Shown here: positions 43,232-43,276 of the stretch, in pieces | How the letters are laid out: each line of letters begins with the position of its first letter | How positions within the stretch are numbered: position 1 is the stretch's first letter | Virus record (IMG/VR): IMGVR_UViG_3300018057_000020 | Location: 1 to 43,276 of that record | From: a virus | DNA: 43,276 bases | Direction: 5' to 3' (one strand) | Program-made: the position numbers and the translations under genes | The notes under the pieces: model-generated | What the model was told of the DNA's origin: nothing | The model's input: only the letters and a program-made list of their open reading frames with translations | The model's database searches: none

Positions 43232-43276
43232 GATGAAGAAGAAAAAAGCTTCTCATGGGGGCGCTGGGAAAGCTGT
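43154..43276. repeat. Terminal direct repeat (right copy)
   Basis: It is identical to 1-123. It includes the end of the 70-residue gene and the first 44 bases (from 43233) of the 63-residue gene complete at 80-271. Confidence 0.9.
43233..43276 (+). CDS. Partial copy of the small gene complete at 80-271
   Basis: This is the start of the 63-residue gene, cut by the contig end. It matches bases 80-123 exactly and so is the same gene, seen twice because the contig ends overlap. Confidence 0.85.
   Translation, partial: MKKKKASHGGAGKA

Overview
The window looks like the complete genome of an uncultivated, double-stranded DNA tailed bacteriophage (Caudoviricetes) with a short-tail (podovirus-type) virion. 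Bases 1-123 are repeated exactly at 43154-43276, so the contig closes into a circle of about 43,153 bp (circularly permuted or circular DNA). Terminase, portal, scaffold, capsid, adaptor, a nozzle-like tail protein and large ejection-type proteins are present. No tail tube, sheath or tape measure is recognisable. A Sec signal peptide, a 3-TM holin of the gene-transfer-agent type, a T4-type muramidase and a near-perfect sigma70 promoter suggest a Gram-negative bacterial host, but the sequence does not identify it. I see no integrase, CI-like repressor, RNA polymerase, tRNA, CRISPR or reverse transcriptase.

Layout. One long rightward late operon starts at a TTGACA-17 bp-TATAGT promoter (35865-35893). 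It encodes TerS and TerL, a receptor-binding and tail-fibre cassette (38250-41468), a signal-peptide protein and lysis genes (41514-43007), and then crosses the contig ends. It continues with an ATP-grasp enzyme, portal, scaffold and major capsid protein (80-6402), decoration-like proteins, a glycosyltransferase, the adaptor and nozzle (8159-11684), a Cys-rich Ig-like virion protein, Gln-rich and ejection-type proteins (13516-18206) and a zincin metallopeptidase (18449-19615). Many of these genes are joined by ATGA, TAATG or GTGA overlaps.

The leftward (minus-strand) early operon runs from about 33850 down to 19605 and meets the late operon tail to tail. In transcription order it carries many tiny genes and single-TM peptides, a HELAH zincin, a BCS1-like AAA+ ATPase, Cys-rich zinc-ribbon proteins, a Cas4/RecB-like Fe-S nuclease, a Sak4-like RecA-fold ATPase with a possible ssDNA-binding partner, and a shortened HNH protein. 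It ends with a uracil-DNA-glycosylase/family A DNA polymerase fusion, a DUF1599/Nmad-like protein, a P-loop protein with a degenerate Walker A, and an RNase H-fold exonuclease. No ordinary helicase or primase is evident.

Between the two arms lie a short second leftward operon of miniproteins (34370-35434) and two noncoding regions. Bases 33851-34369 hold an AT-rich stretch, repeated TTATCAC/GTGATAA motifs and a near-consensus DnaA box: a candidate replication origin. Bases 35435-35921 hold divergent promoters, palindromes and short tandem repeats: the probable early/late control region.

The most unusual elements are the UDG-PolA fusion with altered motifs, a very recent in-frame duplication inside the Cas4-like gene, a duplicated start region in the AAA+ gene, a cluster of translationally coupled 29-31 residue membrane peptides, deletion-shortened endonuclease VII and HNH genes, a PurD-like ATP-grasp enzyme in the head module, and a promoter-plus-palindrome in front of a secreted protein next to the lysis genes.
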